A stretch of 8,532 nt of DNA from Alphaproteobacteria bacterium (GTDB taxonomy: Bacteria; Pseudomonadota; Alphaproteobacteria; UBA3830): assembly GCA_025998595.1 (NCBI GenBank), contig BNWE01000055.1, forward strand, positions 1 to 8,532, in the 5' to 3' direction. Below the pieces are notes generated by a model. That model did not search any database, was not told the origin of the DNA, and saw only the letters and a list, made by a program, of their open reading frames with translations. Below, one piece after another: positions 1 to 6,718 of this stretch. How positions within the stretch are numbered: the first letter of the stretch is position 1; each line of letters begins with the position of its first letter. A program made the position numbers and the translations under genes.

Positions 1-43
1 AATCATCAACAAAGCAGAACAATTCTGTGATATCATGTCTCAT
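1..43 (-). CDS. Transposase, N-terminal fragment (runs off left edge)
   Basis: Reading leftward from an ATG at 43, fourteen codons give MRHDITELFCFVDD before the window ends. This opening, with the ITELFCFVDD segment, resembles the N-termini of IS982-like and related DDE transposases found in many endosymbiont genomes; the family assignment is from memory of the pattern and is uncertain. A plausible Shine-Dalgarno AAGAGG (minus strand, about 52-57) lies eight bases before the ATG, which supports this start. Whether the element is intact cannot be seen. It is transcribed away from the neighbouring propeller gene, whose poorly defined 5' end is only about 100 bases away. Confidence 0.6.
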   Translation of the reverse strand, partial: MRHDITELFCFVDD

Positions 44-84
44 GGCTAAAACCTCTTAATTTAATTTAAATAGATTTTAGCCAT
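42..84. repeat. 10-bp perfect inverted repeat at the transposase start
   Basis: ATGGCTAAAA at 42-51 is the exact reverse complement of TTTTAGCCAT at 75-84, separated by a 23-base AT-rich loop. In the transposase transcript this hairpin would enclose the ribosome-binding site and the first base(s) of the start codon, so it could limit translation. It might instead belong to an IS end. The sequence does not decide between these. Confidence 0.5.
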
Positions 85-144
85 TCTTTCTCTGCTTTCA
101 AGCGCTTTTAATCCATTATTCGCGTTAATAATAAGCCTGAAATA

Positions 145-1182
145 GTGACGGCAAATGCATCGTATAGGGAGCAATGGATTCGCACCGATATTGATGACAT
201 CGGCATTGATAACGGCGGCTGGTTCATAGCTTCTTCAGGCGGAAAATTGCATCTTCTTAACGGGACATATGGTCAATGGAAGACATTTGATGGACAAAAG
301 TGCACAAAAGTTGCGAACATTGGATATGGATCTTTTTCCTACAATCGCAATGTGTACGGGGCGATGCGACTCTGCTTTGCAGGAAACCACGCTTATTATC
401 ATAATGGTTTTGACTTATTGGACCTGGACAAATGTGGCAGACAAAATATGGTTTTTTCTAACACACCTTCGAGCATCTTTTCAGATGCAAAAGGAGACTT
501 ATATGCTCTTGGTTTGGATAATGGAGATGTTTGGAAGTTGGATGGCAAAGCTTGGAAGGATGCTGGGGTACAACCGATATACCGCAGTTGGGATCTGAAA
601 TGTTTTTTGTCCCCGTGTTTTGATGCAGAAGGAAATATCTATGCTACCGCGCGAAGAGATAAGAATGAGAATGAGAGCGAAATAGTTCTGATAAAGTACA
701 CTCCGAACGGCGGTGGGTGGAGTTTACTTGAAAAGACAGCCATCAATGATCGTCTACGAATCTGTAGTGATGGGAAATATGTATATGCTACTAGCGGGAA
801 AAGGCTGCTGAAGTTGAACGGAGATAATGGGTGGACTGTGATTGGGGAATCTAGTGAAGGATATTCTTTTGGAAGAGAGCTTTGCTCTGTTGAAAAAAAG
901 TTGTATGCTACGGCATTTACAGACGAAGACCATTGTTATCGCGATCATCACCTGGAGCTTTTCACCAATATACCGCATATAAAAAGAGACACTCAGCGAA
1001 AAAGCATTGAAGAAGATGGGGCAGTAGAAAGTAGCGTCGATGCACCCGCACCAGAGCCTGTCAGCATACCGCATATAAAAAGAGACACACAGCGAAAAAA
1101 CATTGAAGAAGAGTATGCAGTAGAAGGTAGCGTCGATGCACCCGCACCAGAGCCTGTCAACATACCGCATATTAGCAGATAG
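145..1182 (+). CDS. Beta-propeller-like hypothetical protein with a C-terminal tandem-repeat tail
   Basis: I do not recognise this gene. Residues about 24-260 contain repeating units of 40-48 residues with a common pattern: an acidic/Gly turn, a [LIV]YAT-like strand, then a KL-x-G...W segment. Examples are DAKGDLYALG (about 114), DAEGNIYATA (about 160), DGKYVYATSG (about 209) and VEKKLYATAF (about 249). This looks like a Kelch/NHL/PQQ-style beta-propeller of perhaps five or six blades. Residues 276-339 are two copies of a 32-residue unit beginning IPHIKRDTQRK, acidic in the middle and ending DAPAPEPV, followed by a partial third copy IPHISR at the C-terminus. No signal peptide or membrane segment is visible. 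The start is uncertain: the frame is open from 112, GTG at 145 is the first ordinary start codon, and no convincing Shine-Dalgarno precedes it. The gene could therefore be 5'-truncated, possibly by the adjacent IS. It converges on rbfA with a 50-base gap. Function unknown. Confidence 0.7.
   Translation: MTANASYREQWIRTDIDDIGIDNGGWFIASSGGKLHLLNGTYGQWKTFDGQKCTKVANIGYGSFSYNRNVYGAMRLCFAGNHAYYHNGFDLLDLDKCGRQNMVFSNTPSSIFSDAKGDLYALGLDNGDVWKLDGKAWKDAGVQPIYRSWDLKCFLSPCFDAEGNIYATARRDKNENESEIVLIKYTPNGGGWSLLEKTAINDRLRICSDGKYVYATSGKRLLKLNGDNGWTVIGESSEGYSFGRELCSVEKKLYATAFTDEDHCYRDHHLELFTNIPHIKRDTQRKSIEEDGAVESSVDAPAPEPVSIPHIKRDTQRKNIEEEYAVEGSVDAPAPEPVNIPHISR
970..1179 (+). repeat. In-frame 96-bp tandem repeat (two full copies plus a partial third)
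   Basis: Copies lie at 970-1065 and 1066-1161, with an 18-base partial copy at 1162-1179 just before the TAG stop. By my alignment the two full copies match at 88 of 96 bases, with no indels. Each encodes 32 residues: a basic segment (KRDTQRK), an acidic segment (IEE...AVE) and a proline-rich end (APAPEPV). The similarity suggests recent slippage or recombination and a locus able to change copy number. Confidence 0.95.
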
Positions 1183-1216
1183 TAGCTTATATGTAGATAT
1201 ACAATAAAAGCAGCTG

Positions 1217-1230
1217 TTTGCCTGAGCAAA
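1217..1230. terminator. Weak hairpin between converging genes
   Basis: TTTGC (1217-1221) and GCAAA (1226-1230) form a five-pair stem with loop CTGA, in the 50-base gap between the stops of the propeller gene and rbfA. On the minus strand it begins two bases after the rbfA stop and is followed after a few bases by a short CTTTTATT stretch. It could be a weak bidirectional terminator, but the stem is short and a proper U-run is lacking. Confidence 0.25.
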
Positions 1231-1232
1231 GG

Positions 1233-1634
1233 TCAAGCCTCCGCCCCGTAACCTACCGTCTGATCACCAGTTGATATATTCCTCAGCAGGGATTCGATCT
1301 TTTCTGCGGTTTCGAAGGAGTCATCCACGAAAAACTGCAGATCCGGCACTGATTTCAGACGCAGGTTGGAGCCCAGGTGGTATCTCAATCGAGGCGAGTG
1401 CTTTTGCAGAAATGAAACGCCGTCTTCGTTGCTAAATTTATTGGAAATGGAGACGACGAATACTTTGGCGTGTTTCAGGCATGAACTGACGACGACGTCC
1501 GTTATGGATATCAGCGCCGGTTGTACACAGGCGAAATCTTCGTCAAAAATGTTGCATTTAAAAAGAAAGTCGGATAGCACTTTCTTTATTTCCGTCGCGA
1601 CTCTCTGCTGTCTAGAATTCTTTTTTTGCTGCAT
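1233..1634 (-). CDS. rbfA: Ribosome-binding factor A
   Basis: RbfA is a small KH-fold protein that binds the free 30S subunit and helps mature the 16S rRNA 5' end. The 133-residue product is of normal family length. It shows the N-terminal RQQRVATEIKKVLSD pattern (about 8-22), a central beta strand ITDVVVS (about 44-50) and the C-terminal LRLKSVPDLQFFVDDS signature (about 91-106), followed by a helix ending in ESLL, as in other RbfA proteins. I chose ATG 1634 because the family motif starts a few residues later and because it lies five bases after the infB stop, which favours coupled translation. A longer form from ATG 1676 would overlap infB by 37 bases and add 14 residues unlike the family. 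Codons 3-5 contain a run of seven A. It is the last gene of the rimP-nusA-infB-rbfA operon; truB, often next, is absent. Confidence 0.9.
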   Translation of the reverse strand: MQQKKNSRQQRVATEIKKVLSDFLFKCNIFDEDFACVQPALISITDVVVSSCLKHAKVFVVSISNKFSNEDGVSFLQKHSPRLRYHLGSNLRLKSVPDLQFFVDDSFETAEKIESLLRNISTGDQTVGYGAEA

Positions 1635-1639
1635 GATGT

Positions 1640-4183
1640 CTATAGTTGACGAGCAACTTCCTCCAGTTCGAAACACTCGATGATATCACCGACGTGTATA
1701 TCGTTGTAATTTTCAAGAGATATACCGCACTCGAATCCCGCTCTCACTTCTTTTACATCGTCCTTCATTCTCTTGACGGATTTTATGTCGCAGGTATACA
1801 CAATGACGCCGTTTCTCATTAGTCTTGCCTTGGCGTTGCGCTTGATAATTCCGTCCTGCACTAAACAGCCGGCAATTCGACCGAGCTTGGACACATCGAA
1901 TGTACGTCTCACTTCTGCCGATCCGAAAATATTTTCCTTGATATCCGGCGTCAACAATCCAGAAAGAAGTGATTTTACGTCGTCAATGAGGTCGTATATT
2001 ATCGAATAGTACTTTACTTGCAATTTATCGCGCAATATCTGCTCTCGCGCCTGCATGTTCGCCCGTATATTGAAGCCGAGAATCAGCGCATTCGACGCCC
2101 TTGCGAGAGATACGTCGCTTTCGGTAATTTCTCCAATACCCGAATGAATGACCTTTACGGCCACTTCTTCTGTCGAAAGCTTCTGTATGCTCGTACAAAT
2201 TGCTTCGGACGATCCCTGCACATCGGCTTTTACGATAACCGACAGTACCTTGAGTTTCTCGTCCGTTTCCAATTGGGAGAACATCTGCTCCACGCTGCCA
2301 CGGGAGGAAACCACCCACGACTGCTCTCTTCTCTTTCTATCACGATAGGTGGCGATCTCTCGCGCCTTGTTCTCATCGCCTACAATGACGAAATCATCGC
2401 CGGGAATTGTGCTGCCATTGAATCCAACGACCTCTCCCGGAGATCCTGGCGTTAATTCTTTTAGAATTTCGTTGCGATAATTTTTTATGGCTTTCACTCT
2501 TCCGAAGACACTTCCGGAGACGAAAATATCTCCTATTTTCAGAGTCCCTTTTTCTATCAGGATCGTAGCGACCGGCCCCTGCCCTTTTTCCACTCGCGAT
2601 TCAATAACTACGCCTTCCGCAGAACGGTTTGGATTCGCCTTGAGCTCTAACATTTCCGCCTGCAGCAAAATTATTTCTTCCAATTTATCGAGATTAAGCC
2701 CCGTTTTCGCGGAAATTTCCACGTCCATAACTTCGCCGCCAAACGATTCCACCACAATCTCGTGATTCAGCAGATCTTTTCTCACATTATCGGGATTTGC
2801 ACCGTGTTTATCCATTTTATTGATGGCCACCACAATCGGCACGCCGGCTGCTTTGGCGTGGTTTATGGCTTCTGCCGTCTGATCTTTCACGCTGTCATCG
2901 GCGGCAACCACCAGCACAACGACGTCTGTGATATTGGCGCCGCGGGATCTCATTTCCGTAAACGCCGCATGTCCAGGAGTATCGATGAACGTTATGCGAC
3001 GACTGTCAGTCAGAGTAACCTGGTATGCTCCGATGCATTGGGTTATGCCGCCAGCTTCCTTCAGAGCCACGTCTGTTTTTCTGAGGGCATCCAACAGAGA
3101 CGTTTTTCCGTGATCCACGTGTCCCATGATCGTGACCACCGGAGGACGAGAAACCAGATCGGAATCCACATCATCGAGCTTCATGCCGATTTCAACGTCA
3201 CTTTCGCTGACTCTCTTTACTTTGTGCCCAAAATCCATGATCAATATTTCGGCAGTATCCGCATCGATAATCTGATTGGCTGTGGCCATGACGCCTAGCT
3301 TCATGAGCGCCTTTACCACATCGCCGGTTCTAACGGCCATTCGGTTGGACAGCTCCTGCACACTGATGGTCTCCGGCAAAATCACCTCCCGCACCACCTT
3401 CTGATCATCCATATTTTTGTTGGCAAACTTGTTCTTCTGTTTCGCTCTTTTCATGGCCGAATATGAACGAACATGCCCTCCTTCGTCATCACCGAACGGA
3501 TTGTAAATCGAAACGCGCGATGAAGGACCTGTGTATTTTCCCTTTAGCTCTTTGATGTCCTTCTTTACGACCAGCGTCTTCTTGGCCGCGTTAGCTTTTA
3601 GTATGGCGTCGTCTTCTTCGACAAAATTTCCAGAAGAATGCTTTCCGCTTTTATGAGGCGCAACCCGTTTTCCATGGGTTGATACTTCCTTAATATCGCT
3701 TCTTACGGCGTTTTTTTCCAAGCCCCCTCTATCAACTGGAATTTGCGGCTCGAACACCATAGCATTCTGTGCTTCAACGATGGCTGCAGCGGCGGCCTCT
3801 GCAGCTGCTGCTTCCTCTTGAATTCTACGAGCTTCTTCCTCTTCCTTCCGTCTACGCTCCTCTTCTTCCTGAAGTAATTTTCTTTCAAGTTCTTGCTTTA
3901 TGCGTAGCTCCGCCCGCTCTTTTTCTTCTTTTATTGCTTCCTGCACGACTTTTATGCGGGTTTCCATCTCTCGCCCCGTGAGATTCCCATTAACTCGAGA
4001 ATCCATTCCCACACCAGCAGGACGACTTATTCCCGGAGTGCGCTTTTTCTTAACTTCGACGGTAACAACCTTAGATTTTCCATGGGAAAAACTCTGTCTG
4101 ACCTTACCAGCTATGTTATCGGAACTCTTGTTGACATCTGCGGCGCGAGATAAACTCAAAGTGCCTTTTTTTTCCTCTGCCAT
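1640..4183 (-). CDS. infB: Translation initiation factor IF-2
   Basis: IF-2 is the GTPase that delivers initiator fMet-tRNA to the 30S subunit and promotes 50S joining. The 847-residue protein has the full family layout. The N-terminus is charged and variable, with a Glu/Lys/Arg-rich predicted coiled coil (about 75-135) ending in an Ala-rich stretch. The IF2_N domain follows (about 268-325). The G domain has G1 GHVDHGKT (354-361), switch I around T381, G3 DTPGHAAF with the catalytic-type His405 (401-408), G4 NKMD (455-458) and G5 SAKTG (491-495). Domains II, III and the fMet-tRNA-binding domain IV follow, with NYND (825-828) near the end. Two normally conserved segments are altered: switch I reads TQCIGAY where TQHIGAY is usual, and DDSVKDQT (429-436) replaces the usual DDGVMPQT. 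An AGGAG lies 12 bases before the ATG, rather far. The gene starts 33 bases after nusA. Codons 4-6 contain a run of eight A. Confidence 0.97.
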   Translation of the reverse strand: MAEEKKGTLSLSRAADVNKSSDNIAGKVRQSFSHGKSKVVTVEVKKKRTPGISRPAGVGMDSRVNGNLTGREMETRIKVVQEAIKEEKERAELRIKQELERKLLQEEEERRRKEEEEARRIQEEAAAAEAAAAAIVEAQNAMVFEPQIPVDRGGLEKNAVRSDIKEVSTHGKRVAPHKSGKHSSGNFVEEDDAILKANAAKKTLVVKKDIKELKGKYTGPSSRVSIYNPFGDDEGGHVRSYSAMKRAKQKNKFANKNMDDQKVVREVILPETISVQELSNRMAVRTGDVVKALMKLGVMATANQIIDADTAEILIMDFGHKVKRVSESDVEIGMKLDDVDSDLVSRPPVVTIMGHVDHGKTSLLDALRKTDVALKEAGGITQCIGAYQVTLTDSRRITFIDTPGHAAFTEMRSRGANITDVVVLVVAADDSVKDQTAEAINHAKAAGVPIVVAINKMDKHGANPDNVRKDLLNHEIVVESFGGEVMDVEISAKTGLNLDKLEEIILLQAEMLELKANPNRSAEGVVIESRVEKGQGPVATILIEKGTLKIGDIFVSGSVFGRVKAIKNYRNEILKELTPGSPGEVVGFNGSTIPGDDFVIVGDENKAREIATYRDRKRREQSWVVSSRGSVEQMFSQLETDEKLKVLSVIVKADVQGSSEAICTSIQKLSTEEVAVKVIHSGIGEITESDVSLARASNALILGFNIRANMQAREQILRDKLQVKYYSIIYDLIDDVKSLLSGLLTPDIKENIFGSAEVRRTFDVSKLGRIAGCLVQDGIIKRNAKARLMRNGVIVYTCDIKSVKRMKDDVKEVRAGFECGISLENYNDIHVGDIIECFELEEVARQL

Positions 4184-4216
4184 ATGAACTATTATCTCCT
4201 GCTCCTGCCAATTACC

Positions 4217-5725
4217 CTAATTAAACCAATGTTCTCTAGCTTTCATGATGACTTCGTTGGCAACAGTTGCATCAAGATCCGGCAAGATCTCCACCAACTC
4301 GTCAGCACTTAAATCAGCAAGATCATCTAACTTTATAATTTTACCCGCCGCTAATTTCAACAGCATCTTATCAGACAACAGACCAATTGCCTTTATTTTC
4401 TTATCAATCTTAAGCTTTTGTAGCTGTTCAGAAACTTCCTGTTCTTTTTTAGCCATATATTTCTGAGCTCTGGAAATCAGCTCTTCTGCCAGACCTTCAT
4501 CAAACCCTTCAATGGAAGCCAGCTCCTCTTTCGGAGTATTTGCAAGTTCTTCAACCTCAAAAAATCCTTCCGTAACAAGCAGATATGCTATAACTTCATC
4601 GCAATCCAGAGCTTCCATAAACGCCTTCGACTGCAAATGATATTCCTGATTTCTCTTTTCCGTAGCTTCCGTTTCCGAAACGACAGTTACTCCCCAACCT
4701 ATGAGCATGGATGCCAATCGAACGTTCTGCCCACGTCTTCCAATGGCCAGACTGAGCTGATTGTCCGGTGCCAAGACCTCGAACTTTCTGTTTTCTTCGT
4801 CCATAACGACTCTGGAGACTTCCGCTGGAGCCAGCGCGTTCACGGCAAAGGTAGCCGGATCATCGGACCAGAGAATAATATCAACTTTTTCTCCCTGCAG
4901 TTCCTGTATGATCGCCTGCACACGACTTCCGCGAACACCAACGCAGGCGCCAATCGGATCAACGCTCGTATCTCCGGTGTAAACGGCCATCTTTGCTCTA
5001 CTGCCTGGATCTCTTGCAACGGCTTTTATTTCTATAACGCCATCGTAAATCTCAGGAACCTCCTGCTTGAACAATTTCGCTAGGAATTGCGGATGTGTCC
5101 TGGACAGAAATATCTGTGGTCCTCTAGGCTCTCGAGAAACGTCTACTATATATGCGCGAACTCTATCCCCAACCCGGAAGTTTTCCTTTGGAATGAGCTG
5201 ATCTTTCTTTATGATGGCTTCGGTTCTTCCTATATCCAGAGTAACGGAACTAAATTCAGCGCGTTTTACCACACCGCTGATTATCTCGCCAACTCTTCCG
5301 ATGAACTCGTCATATTGTTTTTCCCTTTCGGCTTCGTATATCTTCTGGGTAATAATCTGACGACCGACCTGCGCCGCAACCCTTCCGAAATTTATCGGAG
5401 GCAATGTAGTGGATAACACGGACTCCACTTCAACATTTCCGTCGACCTTCAGAGCTTCGTCCAGAGAGATTTCCGTAAATTCATTCTCGACAACTTCCTT
5501 CACGGTCAGACACTTCAGAATGGAAACATCTCCGCTCTTGCGATCTATGCTGACTCTTATGTCATGTTCGTAGCCATACTTCGACCGTGCAGCCTTCTGA
5601 ATCGCCCCTTCCATGGCTTCCAAAATCTTTTCTTTTTCCAATCCTTTTTCACGAGCAACCGCATCGGAAATTTGCAGCAACTCCGGTCCATAAAAACGAG
5701 AATCAGTCCGTAACGCCGTTGACAT
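4217..5725 (-). CDS. nusA: Transcription termination/antitermination factor NusA
   Basis: NusA binds RNA polymerase and nascent RNA, and controls pausing, termination and antitermination. The 502-residue protein is full length and alphaproteobacterial in style. Its parts in order: the polymerase-binding N-terminal domain (about 11-135, with AIQKAARSKYGYEHDIR), an S1 domain (about 143-208, ending RGPQIFLSRTHP), KH1 (with GACVGVRGSRVQ, 259-270), KH2 (with AIGRRGQNVRLA, 327-338) and two acidic helix-hairpin-helix units at the C-terminus (about 370-425 and 440-500). Start ATG 5725 is preceded by AAGGA at ten bases; another AGGA only one base away is too close to serve. It follows rimP by 17 bases and precedes infB by 33. 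The ylxR (DUF448) gene found between nusA and infB in many alphaproteobacteria is not present. All expected KH and S1 signatures look intact. Confidence 0.97.
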   Translation of the reverse strand: MSTALRTDSRFYGPELLQISDAVAREKGLEKEKILEAMEGAIQKAARSKYGYEHDIRVSIDRKSGDVSILKCLTVKEVVENEFTEISLDEALKVDGNVEVESVLSTTLPPINFGRVAAQVGRQIITQKIYEAEREKQYDEFIGRVGEIISGVVKRAEFSSVTLDIGRTEAIIKKDQLIPKENFRVGDRVRAYIVDVSREPRGPQIFLSRTHPQFLAKLFKQEVPEIYDGVIEIKAVARDPGSRAKMAVYTGDTSVDPIGACVGVRGSRVQAIIQELQGEKVDIILWSDDPATFAVNALAPAEVSRVVMDEENRKFEVLAPDNQLSLAIGRRGQNVRLASMLIGWGVTVVSETEATEKRNQEYHLQSKAFMEALDCDEVIAYLLVTEGFFEVEELANTPKEELASIEGFDEGLAEELISRAQKYMAKKEQEVSEQLQKLKIDKKIKAIGLLSDKMLLKLAAGKIIKLDDLADLSADELVEILPDLDATVANEVIMKAREHWFN

Positions 5726-5742
5726 GTCCTAAATATCCTTTA

Positions 5743-6234
5743 TCAAACACATTCTAAAAAAAACCTCTTGACCGTTGCTTTCTTCACATCCAGATATGGA
5801 ACAGCGATCTCATTGTCGACAGTATCGCACCATTCCTTCAAATAGACAATCGCATCAGAGGAATTTTGTTCAACTCTTAGTAATTTACCTGTAATTTTTT
5901 TCTTGTTGTTTCGGGGAGAACGCAATTCCAAAACAACCTCACGCCCCAAAAAACGAGGGAAATCATCGATATTATTGATGGGACGATATTCTCCCGGAGA
6001 ACTCACATTAATGTTGTACTTACCTTTTATGAAGTCTTCAACGTCGAAGATGGCAGATATAATACGACTGACCGCAACGCAATCATCAACTGATACGGGC
6101 GCGTTGTCCAGACGGTCTATGTCTATGTCGACGGAAGTCACCGCTCCCGACACAATCCTCATAACCACAAGCTCATATCCCTTATTATTGAGTGGACCAC
6201 CTATGGCTACAACTATTCTCTCATTTAACGACAA
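5743..6234 (-). CDS. rimP: Ribosome maturation factor RimP
   Basis: RimP assists late 30S assembly, acting in the cytoplasm on the free subunit. The 163-residue protein has the two-domain family form: an N-terminal alpha/beta domain (about 5-85) with GYELVVMRI, the VSVDDCVAVSRIISAIFDVEDFI segment (48-69) and SSPGEYRPI (78-86, usually SSPGIDRPL), then a C-terminal SH3-like domain (about 90-160) with LGREVVLEL and ITGKLL. The start is inferred to be TTG at 6234: GGAG lies five bases upstream (6240-6243), and the in-frame sequence before it meets a stop at 6250-6252 without an ATG or GTG. The ATG at 6245-6247 is in another frame and stops after six codons. It is the first gene of the nusA operon, the usual position in proteobacteria, and is divergent from the ankyrin genes. 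Confidence 0.93.
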   Translation of the reverse strand: MSLNERIVVAIGGPLNNKGYELVVMRIVSGAVTSVDIDIDRLDNAPVSVDDCVAVSRIISAIFDVEDFIKGKYNINVSSPGEYRPINNIDDFPRFLGREVVLELRSPRNNKKKITGKLLRVEQNSSDAIVYLKEWCDTVDNEIAVPYLDVKKATVKRFFLECV

Positions 6235-6267
6235 TCTAACTCCATGATACTAATACTGCCCCAAAAT

Positions 6268-6295
6268 ACAGAAAAATATTAGATTATGCAATCTT
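6268..6295. repeat. 28-bp direct repeat, copy 1 (partner at 7411-7439)
   Basis: This AT-rich stretch matches 7411-7439 except for one inserted T in the second copy. A looser match continues for about 15 more bases (ATATGGATAA here, ATATGAATAA there). Copy 1 lies just upstream of rimP and copy 2 just downstream of the first ankyrin gene, so they probably mark the left end of the unit that was tandemly duplicated to make the ankyrin pair. Confidence 0.85.
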
Positions 6296-6432
6296 TATAT
6301 GGATAAACTGCTCATTGAAACGATTTATTTTGTGCGTGGCGTGTGCTGCACATGCGCCAATGCTATCGCGATTTTCTGAAACGTGTGCGAGTGCTATACT
6401 CTTTCTCGATAAGAATGTGGATTTTTGTTTCA

Positions 6433-6521
6433 CTGGATCCCAACGTCGCTACGCTCCTCTGGATGACGGTAATTTCAGAGTTTCTCGTCATTCAGAGCCA
6501 CGAAGTGGCGTAGGAATCCAG
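6433..6521. repeat. REP-like pair: two inverted 36-bp units
   Basis: The unit at 6433-6468 and the reverse complement of 6486-6521 align without gaps at 27 of 36 bases, both beginning CTGGAT and ending ATGACG. A 17-base spacer separates them, so the pair can fold into one long imperfect hairpin. The right unit also contains its own hairpin, GCCAC/GTGGC. The ends CTGGAT and ATGACG and the CGTCGCTACGCTCCTC core are like dispersed REP palindromes common in alphaproteobacterial and endosymbiont genomes. It interrupts the stretch between the duplication marker at 6268 and the ankyrin promoter, and has no counterpart at the same place in the second copy. Confidence 0.8.
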
Positions 6522-6655
6522 AAAAAGAAAAACCCAACTTCTCATCTTGAATGTGTATATCTTCAACATTGATGTCGTTTTGATATGAGTAAACGCCTGT
6601 GCTGCAGGCATCGCTATGCCGCTCCAAAAATTTTCAACAAAAACGCATAAAAGTG

Positions 6656-6684
6656 TTGACAAAACCTTCGGGATGTAGTATGGT
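6656..6684 (+). promoter_or_regulatory. Predicted sigma-70-type promoter of ankyrin gene 1
   Basis: TTGACA (6656-6661) is a consensus -35, followed after exactly 17 bases by TATGGT (6679-6684), a fair -10. Transcription would begin near 6691, leaving a leader of about 28 bases. The same arrangement is kept in the second copy, which supports it being functional. Confidence 0.7.
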
Positions 6685-6705
6685 AGTACTTGGGTTTTAA
6701 ATATA

Positions 6706-6711
6706 TAGGAG
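6706..6711 (+). promoter_or_regulatory. Shine-Dalgarno of ankyrin gene 1
   Basis: TAGGAG lies seven bases before ATG 6719, a strong and well-placed site that fixes the start. The paralogue has TAAGAG at the same spacing. Confidence 0.8.
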
Positions 6712-6718
6712 ATTTACA

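Larger units (their letters stand above)
6235..6718. other. Intergenic region between rimP and the first ankyrin gene
   Basis: These 484 bases must hold the minus-strand promoter of the rimP operon and the plus-strand promoter of the first ankyrin gene. For rimP only a weak match is visible: minus-strand TTGCAT, 17 bases, then TATTTT just before the TTG start region (about 6264-6292); I would not rely on it. Positions 6268-6295 recur almost exactly at 7411-7439. A GC-rich hairpin lies at 6338-6358 (GGCGTGTG paired with CACA and CGCC around a two-base bulge). REP-like units occupy 6433-6521. GGCAT (6607-6611) and ATGCC (6616-6620) form a small stem. I see no convincing gene or tRNA here. Confidence 0.7.

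Noticed and set aside
970..1179. CRISPR-like direct repeats
   Set aside because: The repeats are contiguous, in frame and without spacers, so they are a protein-coding tandem repeat.
754..1236. Minus-strand open frames opposite the propeller gene, containing repeats
   Set aside because: The repeats are the antisense reading of the 96-bp tandem repeat; the plus-strand frame is longer and has propeller-like units.
2018..2455. Long plus-strand open frames opposite infB (also at 2762-3298 and 4637-5083)
   Set aside because: They lie antisense to clearly conserved infB and nusA coding sequence, have no family pattern and are compositional shadows.
4168..4175. Run of eight A near the infB start (and seven A near the rbfA start) as phase-variation switches
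   Set aside because: Both genes are expected to be essential or important, the frames are intact, and Lys-rich N-termini explain the runs.
6315..6572. Open frame of 85 codons starting at TTG with a hydrophobic first segment (KRFILCVACAAHA)
   Set aside because: No ribosome-binding site precedes it, and its second half is simply the translated REP-like pair. Frames through such palindromes are often open by chance.
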